Source: Gammaproteobacteria bacterium (lineage in GTDB: Bacteria > Pseudomonadota > Gammaproteobacteria > Pseudomonadales > Azotimanducaceae). From it: 10,921 nt of DNA. Below the pieces are notes generated by a model that was given only the letters and a program-made list of their open reading frames with translations, searched no databases and had not been told where the DNA came from. A program made the position numbers and the translations under genes. Positions 1 through 6,288 of this stretch are shown here, one piece after another. Each line of letters starts with the position of its first letter. Within the stretch, counting starts at the first letter, position 1. The stretch is taken from contig PBTJ01000134.1 in NCBI GenBank assembly GCA_002726925.1, forward strand, positions 1-10,921, given 5' to 3'.

Positions 1-207
1 ATGCTGTCCTGCGTGCCTGAGGTCATGAGCGAGTACAAACGACAAATTGATCATGCCTATGACCTATCTCTGGGTGATGCAATGGTTTACGAGGCTGATA
101 TTTGTCGGCGGCATCGCAGCCCTTCGGCGGAAGCTGTGTCTGAGCGCAGACTTTTGGTGCAGCAACGGGCGAGAAACCAGATGATCTCGGAAAGCCAGGA
201 GAAGTAG
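1..207 (+). CDS. Enoyl-CoA hydratase/isomerase (crotonase) family, 3' end only
   Basis: The frame is open from the first base of the window and stops at 205-207, so this is probably the C-terminal 68 residues of a longer protein; the ATG at base 1 may be an internal methionine. The tail has the pattern of crotonase C-termini: a helix with VPEVMSEYKRQI, then a segment ending in E (DAMVYEADI), then ERRLLVQQRARNQ, which resembles the common 'ERR..v..RGR.Q' ending of enoyl-CoA hydratases. The catalytic core lies outside the window, so the CoA substrate and the presence of the active-site glutamates cannot be judged. The next gene starts 75 bp downstream on the same strand, so co-transcription is possible. 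If base 1 were the true start, this would be a short orphan peptide, which I think less likely. Confidence 0.6.
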   Translation: MLSCVPEVMSEYKRQIDHAYDLSLGDAMVYEADICRRHRSPSAEAVSERRLLVQQRARNQMISESQEK

Positions 208-272
208 CGTTATCGGTGTTCTCAGTTCGTGACATAATCGCGCCCTGTAATAAGTCATGAGCACAGGAAAAA

Positions 273-278
273 GGGGAG
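273..278 (+). promoter_or_regulatory. Ribosome binding site for the GST-fold gene at 283
   Basis: A purine-rich GGGGAG lies 4 nt before a GTG codon at 283. It decides the start: the only nearby ATG (281) is followed directly by TGA, so translation most likely begins at the GTG. Confidence 0.6.
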
Positions 279-282
279 AGAT

Positions 283-1098
283 GTGACAGAAGCAGGTAAA
301 GGTGACGCACCGGTATTTATATCGTTAGAAGAGGCCGCTGCACTCAAAAATGGCACGCGAATCACCTTTATACCGGGTGTTCAGGCGCTCTATGCGGAGG
401 CCTTGAAGAACATCTGCTTCGTTAAGGGCATTCCAGTGATTCGTGCGTTGCACCCAATGATGGGGGTGGACAAGGAAACCGGCGAAGACCGTCAGAAGCG
501 ACTCTTCGAACTCACCAGTCAAAGCAGTTTACCGACGATGTTCTACAACGAAGAACGACCTCGAAACGTTTGGATCGAACAACTTTCCTTGGCAGAGCAA
601 ATTGGCGGTATGGATAGCCCTGCTCTGATTCCAGCAGATATGGCACAACGCGTAGAAATGTTTGGGCTATGCGCTGTCGTGTTGGGCGAGGACGGTCTAG
701 TTTGGAATATGCGCATCATGAATGACGGTCCTTTGGGCCGAAAATACGGCTACAGCGATGACGCCAGCGAGGCGGCGCCGGGTAAAGTCGCCGAGGTCAT
801 TGCCTTGCTCGATCATCGTTTGCAGCAACAGGCCCAGCGGGGTTCTGCGTATCTGGTGGGGGGTTCGCTGACCGCTGCGGATATTTATTGTGCAACAATG
901 AGTATGTGTATCACGGACACGCCGCCGGAGATCATGCCAGCGACCCAACAGAACCAAGGCATGCTGAAGTTTTTTGCCGCCAATGCGAAAGTGCCAGCAA
1001 TCGCCGAAGCGCTGAGCGGCCGAATCACAGAACATCAGCGCTACATCTTGACCACCTACTGCGAAACGCCTGCGGTACTGGGAGGCAGTCCGCTATAG
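283..1098 (+). CDS. Glutathione S-transferase-fold protein, atypical active site
   Basis: 271 residues with the two-domain GST layout. The N-terminal thioredoxin-like part contains a helix-strand element at residues about 31-52 (ALYAEALKNICFVKGIPV) and a putative cis-proline at P84 (SSLPTMF). The all-alpha C-terminal part carries the usual N-capping box near residues 195-202 (SLTAADIY). The region where GSTs normally hold the catalytic Ser, Cys or Tyr reads PGVQALYAEAL, without the familiar CPF/SxCS signature, so glutathione chemistry is uncertain. An insert of charged residues (about 61-76, DKETGEDRQKR) separates the first strands from the cis-Pro loop. The start is GTG with a good Shine-Dalgarno sequence. 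The gene follows the crotonase fragment and is convergent with the FAD monooxygenase, with 67 bp between stops. Fold assignment is fairly safe; substrate unknown; a non-catalytic or structural GST-like role is possible. Confidence 0.7.
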   Translation: MTEAGKGDAPVFISLEEAAALKNGTRITFIPGVQALYAEALKNICFVKGIPVIRALHPMMGVDKETGEDRQKRLFELTSQSSLPTMFYNEERPRNVWIEQLSLAEQIGGMDSPALIPADMAQRVEMFGLCAVVLGEDGLVWNMRIMNDGPLGRKYGYSDDASEAAPGKVAEVIALLDHRLQQQAQRGSAYLVGGSLTAADIYCATMSMCITDTPPEIMPATQQNQGMLKFFAANAKVPAIAEALSGRITEHQRYILTTYCETPAVLGGSPL

Positions 1099-1165
1099 AG
1101 GCTTGGCCTTCAGAACGAAACGTGATGTTGCCGCGGTTGGTCTGACCTTGTGAAACGGCTGCCGG

Positions 1166-2725
1166 TCAGCGGGAGCAGCCTAGCAATTCGGCTAAGTGGG
1201 TAAACAAAGAGTCGAGCGACACGTCTGCGTCGGTATGTCCGAACACCAGCCTGTCCGGCCGTATTAATAGGGCTTCGCCGGTTTGCAGAAGTTCTGGGAG
1301 CTTGCCGTGCACCATCTCGAGCGTTGAAACGTCAAGTAATTGGATTTGCAGTGCCGCGATTAAGGCAGCGCTTTTCTGATTCATCGAAACGCTTCCGTGA
1401 GTGAGCAGGGCAAAATTCGCGCCTAACAGATCATCGAAGCGAACTTCCTTGCCCTCAGGGTCACGCACAACGGGCTGCGGCAACAGGTACCCAGTGGCGC
1501 CAGCGTTGGATACCTGTTTGCTGAGGACGACACCGGATCGAATGGGGGGTTGCTCCCGACCTTGGCCATAACCGGATTTTCGCGAGGTCTGCTGCATTTG
1601 CGGTGGCTCCTCACCTGCACGCGCTGCGGCTTCTGTGGCGGCCACATGCTGCATGAGGTGTCCCATGTCCACAGCCCAGGAAACCAGATCGTGTGCATGG
1701 TCATCGCGCTCGGCCTGGTAGCTGTCGAGTAATGACGGTGCGCATTGGCCGTTGAGCACCAGCGGCAGTTTCCACGCGAGGTTGATCACATCACGCATGC
1801 CCGAGTTCATGCCTTGCCCCAGAAAGGGCGGTGTTTGGTGAGCGGCGTCGCCGGCGAGAAAAATACGGCCTTGCTGCCATTGTTCTGCTATCGCCGCATG
1901 AAACTGATACACCGCCGCACGTCGAACGCGGTACGTGTCCCTTGGCGTCCAGGTTTCCAGCAGGCGATGTATGGTCTGGTGCTCGAGCATATGCGCGGCT
2001 GTTTCGCCATCGTTTAGCTGAAATTCCCAGCGGCGGTAAGGATCCTTAGTGGCGACAAAGGTATGAATGCGATCCGGGTCGCATACCTGAAGCACCTCGT
2101 TCGGCAAGCTATGAGTTTTGATCATCTCTACGTCTACGACCAGCCAGTCCTGGTCGTAACCGAGATCACGCCACCCAATCCCTAATGCTTTGCGGACTGC
2201 GCTATTCGCGCCGTCACAAGCGAACAGATAATGGGCGGCGAGCGTAATCTCCCCCTCGTCCCCTAGCGCCTGAATCGCCACCTGCCTGGGGTCGCTGGAG
2301 AACTGAGTCATCTCGTAACCGATGTAGGCGGTTACGTTGGGGTGAGATTGGGCGGTATCGCGCAGATACGCTTCCAACTCCGGCTGATCAAACATGTTGG
2401 CTGGCTGCCAGCCATTGCTGCCGGTAGCGCGGGCATTACCGCCAAACAACCATTCGCGCTTGGCGTTGGCAAAGCCGGCACGCTCGCCCTCGCGTAGCGG
2501 CTGCATCATCTGCTGAACCGCTGTTGCCAGTCCTACGGGTTGCAGCGCGCGAATGATTTCGCCGTCCAAATTCACCGCCCTTGGGAGGGTGTAGACATCG
2601 GCTTCTTTCTCAATGGCGACGACAGTCAGTCCTGCTTCAGCGCACAGTATCGCGCCCAAACAGCCGACGGGGCCAAGCCCGACAATGGCCACATCGAAGA
2701 CGGTGTGGTCGGCTGCTGAGCTCAT
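1166..2725 (-). CDS. FAD-dependent aromatic monooxygenase, MhpA-like
   Basis: 519 residues, the usual size of class A flavoprotein hydroxylases of the 3-(3-hydroxyphenyl)propionate hydroxylase/phenol hydroxylase group. Visible motifs: the Rossmann GLGPVG at 16-21 with E39 at the end of the second strand (FAD ribose), the DG motif at 171-172 (FACDGANSAVR), the GD motif at 292-293 (FLAGDAAHQTPP) followed by GQGMNSGMRD, and a C-terminal thioredoxin-like domain from about 412 (GYLLPQP) to about 495 (LLIRPDRLVFG). Such enzymes use NAD(P)H and O2 to add a hydroxyl ortho or para to an existing phenolic OH. The start ATG overlaps the stop of the FAH-family gene by 4 bp (ATGA), and no separate Shine-Dalgarno sequence is visible, so translational coupling is likely. 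It is the last gene of the TetR-FAH-monooxygenase transcript. The class is firm; the substrate is not, so no gene symbol is given. Confidence 0.9.
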   Translation of the reverse strand: MSSAADHTVFDVAIVGLGPVGCLGAILCAEAGLTVVAIEKEADVYTLPRAVNLDGEIIRALQPVGLATAVQQMMQPLREGERAGFANAKREWLFGGNARATGSNGWQPANMFDQPELEAYLRDTAQSHPNVTAYIGYEMTQFSSDPRQVAIQALGDEGEITLAAHYLFACDGANSAVRKALGIGWRDLGYDQDWLVVDVEMIKTHSLPNEVLQVCDPDRIHTFVATKDPYRRWEFQLNDGETAAHMLEHQTIHRLLETWTPRDTYRVRRAAVYQFHAAIAEQWQQGRIFLAGDAAHQTPPFLGQGMNSGMRDVINLAWKLPLVLNGQCAPSLLDSYQAERDDHAHDLVSWAVDMGHLMQHVAATEAAARAGEEPPQMQQTSRKSGYGQGREQPPIRSGVVLSKQVSNAGATGYLLPQPVVRDPEGKEVRFDDLLGANFALLTHGSVSMNQKSAALIAALQIQLLDVSTLEMVHGKLPELLQTGEALLIRPDRLVFGHTDADVSLDSLFTHLAELLGCSR

Positions 2726-3597
2726 TGAATGGTGGCGGTATCAGGCTCGGCGATGACCTCGTTCTCAATGTAGCCGAGGCCTTCGATCTCTACTTTTACT
2801 GTGTCGCCCAGTTGCAGTGTCCCTTGGGGCTGCATGGCGGCGCCCACACCACTAGGGGTGCCGGTGGCGATGACATCGCCGGGCTCAAGGGTGAAGGCCG
2901 TGCTTAAGAACGCGATGATGTCGTAGCAGTTAAAGATCAGGTCGTCCGTATTGGTCTCTTGTCGCAGCTGGCCGTTAACGAAGGTGCGCAGCATGAGATT
3001 GTGTGGGTCGACCTCATCAGGGGTGACGATGGCGGGGCCGAAGGGATTATGTGTATCCCAAGACTTGCCCATCGTGAACTGGGGCGGGGTAGCCAAAAAC
3101 TGCCACTCGCGAACGCTTACGTCGTTGAGTACACAAAAGCCTGCAATCACCTTGCTGGCGTCGTCTTTGCTGACGCGGCGGCAGCGTTTGCCAATGACTA
3201 AGCCAAGTTCGCCTTCGTAGTCGAGCATCTTGGTCTCCGTTGGCGAGTGAATGGGCGCATAGGGACCATTCGCCGAGGTTGCCTGTTTGGTGAATACCAC
3301 GGGGTATTTTGGAATTTCCATGTTGCTTTCTTCGGCGTGGGCGCGGTAGTTCAGGCCAATGGCTAAGATCTTCGGCGGCCGTTTCATGGGTGCCTCAATG
3401 ACCACATCGGCTGCAGCAAAATGCGCTGCCGCGTTTATGTGCTTGGCCGCCTCCTGCATGGCGGCATCGCCTGCTTCCAAAAAGTTCAGCATATCGTCTG
3501 GCAAGCTGGGTGTGACCTTTGAAAGATCGACGATCTGCCCGCCCTGCAGCAAGCCAATGCGCGTGCGTGAAGATTCGGTAAAGGTGATCAGTTTCAT
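2722..3597 (-). CDS. Fumarylacetoacetate hydrolase (FAH) family protein
   Basis: 291 residues. An N-terminal cap of about 70 residues (MKLITF..., RIGLLQGG, IVDLS) precedes the FAH catalytic fold: GLNYRAHAEE at 81-90, metal-binding E128 and E130 (DYEGELGLVIG), D159 (VLNDVSVRE), the KSWDT loop at 178-182 (FTMGKSWDT), and GTPSGVG at 246-252. The divalent metal ligands E-x-E...D are all present, so the enzyme should be active. Family members cleave or decarboxylate ring-fission products (fumarylacetoacetate, fumarylpyruvate, homoprotocatechuate products, acylpyruvates); sequence alone does not separate these. It is coupled on both sides by ATGA overlaps, to the TetR gene upstream (3594-3597) and the monooxygenase downstream (2722-2725). 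Between a hydroxylase and a divergent ring-cleavage dioxygenase, it most likely handles the ring-cleavage product in the cytoplasm. A modest GGAAA precedes its ATG. Confidence 0.9.
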   Translation of the reverse strand: MKLITFTESSRTRIGLLQGGQIVDLSKVTPSLPDDMLNFLEAGDAAMQEAAKHINAAAHFAAADVVIEAPMKRPPKILAIGLNYRAHAEESNMEIPKYPVVFTKQATSANGPYAPIHSPTETKMLDYEGELGLVIGKRCRRVSKDDASKVIAGFCVLNDVSVREWQFLATPPQFTMGKSWDTHNPFGPAIVTPDEVDPHNLMLRTFVNGQLRQETNTDDLIFNCYDIIAFLSTAFTLEPGDVIATGTPSGVGAAMQPQGTLQLGDTVKVEIEGLGYIENEVIAEPDTATIQ

Positions 3598-4250
3598 AGT
3601 GGTTTCCGTATCGATGTGAATAAGTCGGCGACGGCATCGGCATGGGCGTCGACGGTTGCTGGGTCCAAGGGGTTCGTGCCAGAGAGCGCTGTCGCTTCTG
3701 CGGCGTTTGAAAACATCAGCGTGGCCGCGCCAGTGAGTGCGTAATAAAAATGATGCGCGTCCATCTTCGGCGCGATGCCAAGCTGCGTTGCACGGTTAAA
3801 TACGCCGCACACCTGCGCGTACCAAGGGCGAACCGAGCGGTCTAGCAACCACGCCAGGCGCCAGTCCTGGGCCATGCCCTCCTGGATCATTAGTCGATTG
3901 AGCTCGGGGTATTTGGCGCAAAACTTCACATAAGTGCGCACGAAGAATCGCAGTTGTTGCGTTTCATCGATTTGTTTCATGTGATTTAAGGCGGCGCCTA
4001 GGTCGCTCTCGGTGGTCGACATCAAATGTTCGGTGGCGGCTTGCCAAAGCGCTTTTTTTGACCCGAAGTGGTAGTTGATGAGGCCTCGCTTGACGCCGGC
4101 CTCAGTCTCTATACCGCGGGTGGAGGAGGCGTCATAGCCTTGTGTAGAGAAGGCCAGTAGAGCTGCATTGACCAATTTGAGCTTGGTGGCCTGGGCGTCT
4201 CGAAGCCTGTGTTCGCAGCTCGCGGTAGTGATTTGCTTGGCAGTTTGCAT
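3594..4250 (-). CDS. TetR/AcrR family transcriptional regulator
   Basis: 218 residues. The N-terminal DNA-binding domain spans about 20-66: helix 1 KLVNAALLAFSTQGYDASS, then the helix-turn-helix (TRGIETEAGVKRGLINYHF) with the hallmark YHFGSKKALW at 60-69. The remaining 145 residues are helical and form the ligand-binding/dimer domain (HHFYYALTGAATLMF is typical of TetR C-terminal domains). The N-terminus before helix 1 is about 20 residues longer than the minimal domain. No clear Shine-Dalgarno sequence precedes the ATG at 4250, but no better start exists downstream before the domain. It is the first gene of its transcript and overlaps the FAH gene by 4 bp. It probably represses the divergent dioxygenase-GST unit, and perhaps itself, by binding the palindrome at 4300-4315. 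The inducer is likely an aromatic substrate or intermediate; this is inference from position. Confidence 0.92.
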   Translation of the reverse strand: MQTAKQITTASCEHRLRDAQATKLKLVNAALLAFSTQGYDASSTRGIETEAGVKRGLINYHFGSKKALWQAATEHLMSTTESDLGAALNHMKQIDETQQLRFFVRTYVKFCAKYPELNRLMIQEGMAQDWRLAWLLDRSVRPWYAQVCGVFNRATQLGIAPKMDAHHFYYALTGAATLMFSNAAEATALSGTNPLDPATVDAHADAVADLFTSIRKPL

Positions 4251-4269
4251 GTTGTAGGCACAATAGAAC

Positions 4270-4298
4270 TTGTCTTGCGTGGGAGCACTTTATATATT
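4270..4298 (+). promoter_or_regulatory. Candidate sigma70 promoter for the dioxygenase-GST unit
   Basis: TTGTCT (4270-4275, 4 of 6 to the -35 consensus) and TATATT (4293-4298, 5 of 6 to the -10 consensus) are separated by 17 bp. Transcription would begin near 4305, leaving a leader of about 28 nt with a good ribosome binding site before the ATG at 4333. Found by eye only. Confidence 0.45.
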
Positions 4299-4299
4299 G

Positions 4300-4315
4300 C
4301 TTGTCGATTGGCAAG
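4300..4315. promoter_or_regulatory. Candidate TetR-type operator (imperfect palindrome)
   Basis: CTTGTCGATTGGCAAG is a 16-bp imperfect inverted repeat in which 6 of 8 base pairs are symmetric, with CTTG...CAAG arms. It directly follows the -10 element and covers the predicted start of transcription of the dioxygenase gene, where a bound repressor would block initiation. An extra copy of the half-site CTTGTC lies at 4269-4274, 31 bp upstream (about three helical turns). The assignment to the neighbouring TetR protein is inference from location and size. Confidence 0.4.
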
Positions 4316-4323
4316 TTAAACGT

Positions 4324-4329
4324 GAGGGG
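4324..4329 (+). promoter_or_regulatory. Ribosome binding site for the dioxygenase gene
   Basis: GAGGGG shortly before ATG 4333. It favours this start over the in-frame TTG at 4270, which would add 21 residues, lies inside the promoter region and has no ribosome binding site. Confidence 0.65.
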
Positions 4330-4332
4330 ACG

Positions 4333-5256
4333 ATGACAGGGATCAAAGACGTTTTATATGTCAGGTTTTGTGTCACAGATTTGCAGGCACAGCAGAAATT
4401 TCTGGATGATTTCGGATTTCAAACTAGGATCGACGACGGCTTGCTGATGGCCCGAGGCACTGATGGCAGCCCCTATATTTACCTCGCCGAAGAAGCCAGC
4501 GAGCCTGCCTTCGTCAGCGTCGGTTTTGCCGCCGAGTCAGAGGCCGCGCTGCGCGACATTGCCGCCATAGACGGCACACCGATTGAACCCAACCCCTTGT
4601 CCGGGGGCGGCCTTATTGCGCGTCTCACCGACCCCAACGGTTTTTCGGTTGAAGTCGTTGCTGATATCGCCGATTCATCATTGCTGACCGTGGCTGGCCG
4701 CTCCGGCTTTAATGATGGCGTTGAGAAACAGCGCCTTGGCGAGCGCGTCGCCTTCGCGGCACCTGAATGTTTGGTCAAACGATTGGGCCATGTGGTGCTC
4801 ATGGTCAATGACTTCGGCGAGACCTTTGCGTGGTATCAACGCCGGCTTGGGCTGTTAATTTCCGATGAGATCGTCATGGACAAGGACGGCCAAGAACAAA
4901 GCTTGGGGTCTTTCACGCGGTGTAATCGTGGCGAGGAATATGTGGACCATCACACAGTATTTTTTATCAACGCCGGTCATGCAGATTTCAACCATGCGGC
5001 ATTTGAGGTCGCCAACTGGGACGTGCTGATGCAAAGCCACTATTTACTGAAGAAGGCAGGACATCAGCATTCGTTTGGTGTGGGCAAGCATATTTTGGGC
5101 AGCCAGACCTTTGACTATTGGAAAGATCCCAATGGCTTCATGCTTGAGCATTTCACCGACGGCGATCTGTTCAACGAATCCTTTGGTTCGCATAAACGCA
5201 GCCCCGCTGACCTCATGGGCACGCACTGGGGTCCTGATGGCATGCCCGGCCAGTAG
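4333..5256 (+). CDS. Type I extradiol (VOC-fold) ring-cleavage dioxygenase
   Basis: 307 residues from the ATG with the good ribosome binding site. Two VOC modules are visible: an N-terminal one (about 1-115, from DVLYVRFCVTDLQ to DPNGFSVEVVAD) and a catalytic C-terminal one (about 148-285). The catalytic module has the two-histidine/one-glutamate iron site: H153 (RLGHVVL), H221 (FNHAAFE) and E272 (FMLEHF), spaced like the family's known enzymes. Other expected features are H206/H207 (VDHHTVFF) and the conserved Tyr in FDYWKDPNG. The family cleaves catechols, and some members hydroquinones, next to the diol using Fe(II) or Mn(II) and O2. A tail of about 30 residues (GSHKRSPADLMGTHWGP) follows the catalytic fold. 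It heads the + strand unit, 3 bp before the anchored GST gene, and diverges from the TetR-FAH-monooxygenase operon. Enzyme class is secure; substrate unknown. Confidence 0.88.
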   Translation: MTGIKDVLYVRFCVTDLQAQQKFLDDFGFQTRIDDGLLMARGTDGSPYIYLAEEASEPAFVSVGFAAESEAALRDIAAIDGTPIEPNPLSGGGLIARLTDPNGFSVEVVADIADSSLLTVAGRSGFNDGVEKQRLGERVAFAAPECLVKRLGHVVLMVNDFGETFAWYQRRLGLLISDEIVMDKDGQEQSLGSFTRCNRGEEYVDHHTVFFINAGHADFNHAAFEVANWDVLMQSHYLLKKAGHQHSFGVGKHILGSQTFDYWKDPNGFMLEHFTDGDLFNESFGSHKRSPADLMGTHWGPDGMPGQ

Positions 5257-5259
5257 ACT

Positions 5260-6276
5260 ATGCCAATGGAGCTAAGCGCCGTCATGGGCGGGGTCATTGG
5301 TGCAGTCATCCTGCTGGCGCTAACGCTTTTTTTACGCGAACGCGCGCAGCGACAGACCCGTCCGATGCCAGCGGGATTGCAGGCGGATATTAGCCTGCCG
5401 TTTGCTGCGCAGTGGACGCTCTACCACAACCCTTTTTCACTGTGCTCGAAAAAGATACGTGTTTGTTTGGCGGAATACGGTGTGGCTTACGACAGTGTCG
5501 CTATCGATCTTATCGAGACCGGCAGCTATCAAAACATCAGCCGTGAATTTCTCAAGGTCAATCCTGCTGCCACGGTGCCGGTATTGCTGCATAACGCTCA
5601 TCCTGTTTATGAATCGCACGAACAACTCAACTATGTGGCAGCAGTGGTCGATCAGACTGGCTTGCTGGTGCCGCAAGATCCACAGCTGCGGCAGGTGATG
5701 GATGCATGGGTGTACAAAACCTCCCTGTTGGGTGATGACCCAGTCGGCGCACCGGAAGCAACCGCAGGTAATGCAGTGCCGGGGTTAACGGTTCCAATCT
5801 TTGCCTCTATGTTGGCAAAGATCCCCACAGTGAAAATTGTCGAGGGACTGCTCTTCCACCGTATCAAGAAGCGGGCATTGCTCTTTTTGCTCATGAAGCG
5901 GAGAGGGCTGCAGAAAACCCTCACGCTGAAGCCGGTGACCGGCGTCCTCAATAGGTCCGCCAAAGCCATGACAGCGCATCTGCATGAACTGGAGTTGCAG
6001 CTGGAGAACAGCGGCGGGCCGTGGATCTGCGCTGATCAATTCACCCTTGCCGACGTGGGCATGATGGTAATTTTTGATCGTCTGCGCGAGGGCGACTGGC
6101 TGCACACGTTGGTGCATCACCGGCCTGTGCTTGACGCCTACTGGACGGCGCTGCAGCAGCGGCCAAGTTATCAAGCCGGGTGCGCGGATTTCACCCATCC
6201 CGCGGTCGCCGAGGCGACCGCCGAGTTGGCAGCGCTGAAGCAGGCGGATCAGTGGCCCTCAGGCATTCCTCGGTAA
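5260..6276 (+). CDS. Membrane-anchored glutathione S-transferase-fold protein
   Basis: 338 residues, about 110 more than a plain GST. Residues about 5-25 (from LSAVMGGVIG to TLFL) form one uninterrupted hydrophobic helix followed by basic RERAQRQTR, which predicts a single transmembrane anchor with the enzyme domain in the cytoplasm. The GST N-domain begins at about 52 (WTLYHNPFSLCSKKIRVCL). S60, C62, S63 and R67 line up with the SSCSxRVRI active-site motif of zeta-class enzymes (maleylacetoacetate and maleylpyruvate isomerases). The cis-Pro loop is NPAATVP (P107) and the glutathione-binding ES pair is E118-S119. A long helical insert with basic patches (about 185-225, HRIKKRALLFLLMKRR) lies in the C-domain before the capping box TLADVG. 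The gene starts 3 bp after the dioxygenase stop without its own strong ribosome binding site, so coupling is likely. It may isomerise the ring-cleavage product; that is inference. Confidence 0.78.
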   Translation: MPMELSAVMGGVIGAVILLALTLFLRERAQRQTRPMPAGLQADISLPFAAQWTLYHNPFSLCSKKIRVCLAEYGVAYDSVAIDLIETGSYQNISREFLKVNPAATVPVLLHNAHPVYESHEQLNYVAAVVDQTGLLVPQDPQLRQVMDAWVYKTSLLGDDPVGAPEATAGNAVPGLTVPIFASMLAKIPTVKIVEGLLFHRIKKRALLFLLMKRRGLQKTLTLKPVTGVLNRSAKAMTAHLHELELQLENSGGPWICADQFTLADVGMMVIFDRLREGDWLHTLVHHRPVLDAYWTALQQRPSYQAGCADFTHPAVAEATAELAALKQADQWPSGIPR

Positions 6277-6288
6277 CGACTGGGCAGG

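Noticed and set aside
210-238. Possible promoter (TTATCG, 17 bp, CATAAT) before the GST-fold gene at 283
   Set aside because: The -35 matches only 3 of 6 positions; the gene may instead be read through from the crotonase gene upstream.
697-1035. 112-codon - strand ORF within the first GST gene
   Set aside because: Antisense to a well-supported coding frame; composition is that of a reverse-complement shadow.
1157-1180. GGCTGC...GCAGCC inverted repeat between the GST and monooxygenase genes
   Set aside because: Only 6 bp with a 12-nt loop and no T tract; it overlaps the monooxygenase stop and end of its coding sequence, so it is not convincing as a terminator.
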